Positions 59,389 through 64,000 of a DNA stretch of 64,000 nt are shown here, one piece after another. How positions within the stretch are numbered: position 1 is the stretch's first letter; every line of letters begins with the position of its first letter. The translations under genes were made by a program, and so were the position numbers. Source of the stretch: Ancistrus triradiatus (taxonomy: Eukaryota > Chordata > Actinopteri > Siluriformes > Loricariidae); the NCBI GenBank assembly GCA_025084515.1, contig JAJAGP010000084.1, forward strand, positions 863,635-927,634. The letters are read 5' to 3'. The notes under the pieces were generated by a model. That model saw nothing but the letters and a program-made list of their open reading frames with translations, did not search any database and was not told where the DNA came from.

Positions 59389-59791
59389 TGATGTCAAAAA
59401 CTGATACCTCCAAAATCCACAATCGACTGTCAACAGGACCCTTTCACAACAGACTTGATCAGAGAGTTTAACTTGATAATAAGTCTCAGCCGTTTTGCTG
59501 GCTGTTGGATCCATCACTGTCTGACTCTTTATTTGGCTTCAAATTAGACTGCTGTACCAAGGTGATACCTACAAAATCCAAAATCCACTGTCTACAAGAC
59601 GCTTTGATAACAGGCTTATTCAGTGAGTTTATTGGGTATAGCAACACTGAACAATTTTGCTGGCTCAAGAATCCATCACTGTCTGACTCCCGATTTGGCT
59701 TCAGTCTGCATCAGGACCCTGCTATGGGGAATATTTATTGTTTACTAAACTCTTGTAATGGTCATGCTATGCATGTCACCTAAAATCACAA

Positions 59792-59864
59792 CGCCCAACG
59801 TGGGGCTTGAACCCACGACCCTGAGGTTAAGAGTCTCATGCTCTACCAACTGAGCTAGCCTGGC
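59792..59864 (-). tRNA. tRNA-Lys(CUU), weak
   Basis: Two changes from the consensus: A4 opposite G69, and C39 opposite A31. Both unpair a stem position. Promoter boxes intact. Confidence 0.55.
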
Positions 59865-60268
59865 TGATGTAAAAAACTGATACCTACAAAATCCACAATC
59901 GACTGCCAACAGGACCCTTTCACAACAGACTTGATCAGAGAGTTTAACTTGATGATAAGTCTCAGCCGTTTTGCTGGCTGTTGGATCCATCACTGTCTGA
60001 CTCTTTATTTGGTTTCAAATAAGACTGCTGTACCAAGGTGATACCTACAAAATCCAAAATTTGCTGTCTACAAAACGCTTTGATAACAGGCTTATTCAGT
60101 GAGTTTATTGGGTATAGCAACACTGAACAATTTTGCTGGCTCAAGAATCCATAACTTTTTGACTTGCGATATGGCTTCAGTCTGCATCAGGACCCTGCTA
60201 TGGGGAAATATTTATTGTTTACTAAACTCTTGTAATGGTCATGCTATGCATGTCACCTAAAATCTCAA

Positions 60269-60341
60269 CGCCCAACGTGGGGCTTGAACCCACAACCCTG
60301 AGATTAAGAGTCTCATGCTCTACCAACTGAGCTAGCCAGAC
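60269..60341 (-). tRNA. tRNA-Lys(CUU)
   Basis: Two changes: U2 (a wobble with G71) and U48. The fold should hold. It is followed only 102 bases later by another tRNA copy owing to a deletion in the unit. Confidence 0.65.
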
Positions 60342-60443
60342 TGATGTACAAAGATGATACCTCCAAAATCCACAATTGACTGTCAACAGGACCTTTTCAG
60401 AGCAAACTTGTGGTCATGCTATGCATGTCACCTAAAATCACAA

Positions 60444-60516
60444 CGCCCAACGTAGGGCTTGAACCCACGAGCCTGAGATTAAAAGTCTCATGCTGTACCA
60501 ACTTAGCTAGCCAGGC
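60444..60516 (-). pseudogene. tRNA-Lys-like copy with anticodon UUU
   Basis: The anticodon loop reads CUUUUAA, converting CUU to UUU and creating a T4 run inside the gene that could stop pol III. Four further changes hit the D and T arms. Confidence 0.7.
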
Positions 60517-60944
60517 TGATGTCAAAAACTGATACCTCCAAAATCCACAATCGACTGTCAACAGGACCCTTTCACAACAGACTTGATCAGAGAGTTTAAC
60601 TTGATAATAAGTCTCAGCCGTTTTGCTGGCTGTTGGATCCATCACTGTCTGACTCTTTATTTGGCTTCAAATAAGACTGCTGTACCAAGGTGATACCTAC
60701 AAAATCCAAAATCCACTGTCTACAAAACACGCTTTTGAATAACAGGGCTTATTCAGTAGTTTTATGGGTATAGCAACACTGAACCCATTTTTTGGCTGGC
60801 TCAAGAATCCAATAACTTTTTTTGACTTGCGATATGGCTTCAGTTCTGCATCAGGACCCCCTGCTATGGGGAAAATATTTTTATTGTTTTTTTACTAAAC
60901 TCTTTGTAATGGTCATGCTATTGCATGTCACCTAAAATTCTCAA

Positions 60945-61021
60945 CGCCCAACGTGGGGCTTGAACCCACAACCCTGAAGATTAAGAGTCTCATGCTCTAA
61001 CCCAACTGAGCTAGCCCAGAC
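60945..61021 (-). pseudogene. tRNA-Lys copy with single-base insertions
   Basis: 77 nt: same as the copy at 60269 but with extra bases in the anticodon stem, D arm and acceptor stem. It lies in the disturbed duplicate segment. Confidence 0.75.
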
Positions 61022-61130
61022 TGATGTACAAAGATGATACCTCCAAAAATCCACAATTGACTGTCAACAAATGGACCCTTTTCAGAGCAAACTTGTGGTC
61101 ATGCTATGCATGTCACCTAAAATTCACAAA

Positions 61131-61204
61131 CGCCCAACGTAGGGCCTGAACCCACGAGCCTGAGATTAAAAGTCTCATGCTGTACCAACTTAAGCTAGCC
61201 AGGC
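61131..61204 (-). pseudogene. tRNA-Lys-like copy with anticodon UUU and an insertion
   Basis: Duplicate of the copy at 60444, sharing its UUU anticodon, with one inserted base and a further T-loop change. Confidence 0.75.
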
Positions 61205-61612
61205 TGATGTCAAAACTGATACCCTCCAAAATTCCACAATCGACTGTCAACAGGAAAAACCTTTCACAACAGACTTGATCAAGAGTTTTAACTTGATAAT
61301 AAGTCTCAGCCGTTTTGCTGGCTGTTGGATCCATCACTGTCTGACTCTTTATTTGGCTTCAAATAAGACTGCTGTACCAAGGTGATACCTACAAAATCCA
61401 AAATCCACTGTCTACACGACGCTTTGATAACAGGCTTATTCAGTGAGATTATTGTGTACAGTAAGACTCAACAATTTTGCTGGCTCAGGAATCCATCACT
61501 GTCTGACTCCTGATTTGGCTTCAGTCTGCATCAGGACACTGCTATGGGGAAATATTTATTGTTTACTAAACTCTTGTAATGGTCATGCTATGCATGTCAC
61601 CTAAAATCTCGA

Positions 61613-61685
61613 CGCCCAACGTGGGGCTTGAACCCACGACCCTGAAATTAAGAGTCTCATGCTCTACCAACTGAGCTAGCCAGGC
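61613..61685 (-). tRNA. tRNA-Lys(CUU), structurally sound
   Basis: One change from the consensus (U40, giving a G-U wobble in the anticodon stem). A and B boxes and the downstream T4 are present. One of the two best candidates for a working gene. Confidence 0.8.
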
Positions 61686-62088
61686 TGATGTAACAAGATG
61701 ATACCTCCAAAATCCACAATCGACTGTCAACAGGATATTTTGGCAACAGACTAGTTCAGAGAGTTTAACTTGATAATAAGTCTCAGCCGTTTTGCTGGCT
61801 GTTGGATCCATCACTGTCTGACTCTTTTTTTGGCTTCAAATAAGACTGCTGTACCAAGGTGATACCTACAAAATCCAAAATCCACTGTCTACAAGACGCT
61901 TTGATAACAGGCTTATTCAATGAGTTTATTGTGTACAGTAAGACTGAAAATTCTGCTGGCTCAAGAATCCATCACTGTCTGACTCCTGATTTGGCTTCAG
62001 TCTGCATCAGGACACTGCTATGGGGAAATATTTATTGTTTACTAAACTCTTGTAATGGTCATGCTATAAATGTCACCTAAAACCTCAA

Positions 62089-62161
62089 CGCCCAACGTGG
62101 GGCTTGAACCCACGACCCTGAGGTTAAGAGTCTCATGCTCTACCTACTGAGCTAGCCAGGC
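62089..62161 (-). tRNA. tRNA-Lys(CUU), weak
   Basis: C39 unpairs from A31, and one D-loop base differs. Promoter boxes mostly kept. Confidence 0.6.
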
Positions 62162-62565
62162 TGCTGTAAAAAAATGATACCTCCAAAATCCACAATCGAC
62201 TGCCAACAGGACCCTTTCACAACAGACTTGATCAGAGAGTTTAACTTGATAATAAGTCTCAGCCGTTTTGCTGGCTGTTGGATCCATCAGTGTCTGACTC
62301 TTTATTTGGTTTCAAATAAGACTGCTGTACCAAGGTGATACCTACAAAATCCAAAATTTGCTGTCTACAAAACGCTTTGATAACAGGCTTATTCAGTGAG
62401 TTTATTGGGTATAGCAACACTGAACAATTTTGCTGGCTCAAGAATCCATCACTGTCTGACTCCTGATTTGGCTTCAGTCTGCATCAGGACCCTGCTATGG
62501 GGAAATATTTATTGTTTACTAAACTCTTGTAATGGTCATGCTATGCATGTCACCTAAAACCTCAA

Positions 62566-62638
62566 CGCCCAACGTGGGGCTTGAACCCACGACCGTGAGA
62601 TTAAGAGTCTCATGCTCTACCAACTGAGCTAGCCAGGC
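62566..62638 (-). tRNA. tRNA-Lys(CUU), structurally sound
   Basis: The only difference from the consensus is position 44 in the variable region, so all stems pair. A box, B box and T4 terminator are present. Best candidate for a working gene in the array. Confidence 0.85.
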
Positions 62639-63042
62639 TGATGTAAAAAACTGATACCTCCAAAATCCACAATCGACTGTCAACAGGACCCTTTCACAAC
62701 AGACTTGATCAGAGAGTTTAACTTGATAATAAGTCTTTGCCGTTTTGCTGGCTGTTGAATCCATCACTGTCTGACTCTTTATTTGGTTTCAAATAAGACT
62801 GCTGTACCAAGGTGATACCTACAAAATCCAAAATTTGCTGTCTACAAAACGCTTTGATAACAGGCTTATTCAGTGAGTTTATTGGGTAAAGCAACACTGA
62901 ACAACTTTGCTGGCTCAAGAATCCATCACTATCTGACTCCCGATTTGGCTTCAGTCTGCATCAGGACCCTGCTATGAGGAAATATTTATTGTTTACTAAA
63001 CTCTTGTAATGGTCATGCTATGCATGTCACCTAAAATCTCGA

Positions 63043-63115
63043 CGCTCAACGTGGGGCTTGAACCCACGACCCTGAAATTAAGAGTCTCATGCTCTACCAA
63101 CTGAGCTAGCCAGGC
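63043..63115 (-). tRNA. tRNA-Lys(CUU), weak
   Basis: U40 wobble plus A70 opposite C3 in the acceptor stem (one mismatch). Confidence 0.6.
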
Positions 63116-63519
63116 TGATGTACCAAGTTGATACCTCCAAAATCCACAATCGACTGTCAACAGGATCTTTTGACAACAGACTAGTTCAGAGAGTTTAACT
63201 TGATAATAAGTCTCAGCCGTTCTGCTGGCTGTTGGATCCATCACTGTCTGACTCTTTATTTGGCTTCAAATAAGACTGCTGTACCAAGGCGATACCTACA
63301 AAATCCGAAACCCATTGTCTACAAGACGCTTTGATAACAGGCTTTGTTATTGAGTTTATTGGGTATAGCAACACTGAACAATTTTGCTGGCTCAGGAATC
63401 CATCACTGTCTGACTCCCGATTTGGCTTCAGTCTGCATCAGGACACTGCTATGGGGAAGTATTTATTGTTTACTAGACTCTTGAAATGGTCATGCTATGC
63501 ATGTCACCTAAAGACTCAA

Positions 63520-63592
63520 CGCCGAACGTGGGGCTTGAACCCACGACCCTGAGATTAAGGGTCTCATGCTCTACCAACTGAGCTAGCCAGGC
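63520..63592 (-). tRNA. tRNA-Lys(CUU), probably inactive
   Basis: U33 before the anticodon is C, and C69 mismatches U4. The downstream T run is only three long, so termination would also be weak. Confidence 0.5.
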
Positions 63593-63996
63593 TGATGTAC
63601 CAAGTTGATACCTCCAAAATCCACAATCGACTGTCAACAGGATCTTTTGACAACAGACTAGTTCAGAGAGTTTAACTTGATAATAAGTCTCAGCCGTTTT
63701 GCTGGCTGTTGGATCCATCACTGTCTGACTCTTTATTTGGCTTCAAATGAGACTGCTGTACCATGGTGATACCTACAAAATCCAAAATCCACTGTCTACA
63801 AGACGCTTTGATAACAGGCTTATTCAGTGAGTTTATTGGGTACAGTAACACTAAACAATTTTGCTTGCTCAAGAATCCATCACTGTCTGACTCCTGATTT
63901 GGCTTCAGTCTGCATCAGGACACTGCTATATGGACATATTTTTTGTTTTCTTTACTCAAGTAATTGTCATGCTATACATGTCACCTAAAACCTCAA

Positions 63997-64000
63997 CGCC
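63997..64000 (-). other. Start of another tRNA unit cut by the window end
   Basis: cgcc at the exact 477-bp spacing from the previous copy. Confidence 0.7.

Larger units (their letters stand above)
58389..64000 (-). repeat. 477-bp tandem satellite carrying a tRNA-Lys gene in every unit
   Basis: tRNA-like sequences start (on +) at 58839, 59316, 59792, 60269, 60444, 60945, 61131, 61613, 62089, 62566, 63043, 63520 and 63997. The usual spacing is 476-477 bp; the exceptions are a deletion-bearing unit and its disturbed duplicate. Each unit has two related blocks of about 160 bp (gatacctccaaaatccacaa and gatacctacaaaatccaaaa) and a third of similar size holding the tRNA. In most units an AAAA on + a few bases left of the tRNA gives a T4 pol III terminator just after the tRNA 3' end. 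The array continues past the window. Confidence 0.95.

Noticed and set aside
58609..63872. Repeated 60-82-codon frames on both strands of the tRNA array
   Set aside because: They recur only because the 477-bp unit recurs, and they run through the tRNA sequence (for example SAWLAQLVEHETLNLRV is the translated tRNA). No protein-coding signal.
58389..64000. CRISPR-like array
   Set aside because: Regular spacing suggested it, but the unit is 477 bp with conserved sequence throughout, contains a tRNA, and the genome is vertebrate.

Overview
The window is from a teleost fish nuclear genome. It has AT-rich DNA, intron-split vertebrate genes, many Tc1/mariner copies with TA target sites, L2-clade LINEs, tRNA-derived SINEs, Gypsy-type LTR elements, and a long tandem satellite carrying tRNA genes. 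Dispersed tails of the 'cgctctggataa...gtctgctaaatg' type fit fishes. An otophysan is possible, but that is a weak guess.

Host genes. (1) A complete calpain-5-like protease lies on + at about 6521-22250. Twelve coding exons are placed by splice sites and reading phase. They give about 730 residues with Cys81, His253 and Asn285 all present, plus an extra charged segment of roughly 80-90 residues. (2) Two tandem paralogues of the transmembrane protein 272-like (TMEM272) family lie on +, at about 29518-36214 and 41803-49100. Each is a small four-helix membrane protein. Their second and last coding exons have identical lengths (51 and 215 nt). Their first coding exons are inferred.

Mobile DNA fills most introns and spacers. 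At 1.4-4.5 kb three transposons are nested (Tc1-type > Tc1-type > hAT). Calpain introns hold a Tc1 element with long terminal repeats, two truncated Tc1 copies and a smaller TA-flanked element. An L2-like LINE (26.0-29.5 kb, minus strand) sits before the first TMEM272-like gene, whose introns hold more Tc1 copies and a rearranged L2. The second TMEM272-like gene carries a 3.5 kb gag-only LTR element in its last intron, with perfect 5-bp target duplications. From 50 to 55.6 kb there is a broken Gypsy pol whose RNase H segment is inverted, a solo LTR with a striking hairpin, and a 1.7 kb LTR-like element of the same family.

From about 58.39 kb to the window end runs a regular 477-bp tandem repeat. 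Every unit carries a tRNA-Lys sequence (anticodon CUU in most) on the minus strand. Some copies look structurally sound and are followed by a T4 terminator; others are clearly pseudogenes. A diverged unit in the opposite orientation lies near 53 kb. This tRNA satellite is the most unusual structure in the window.
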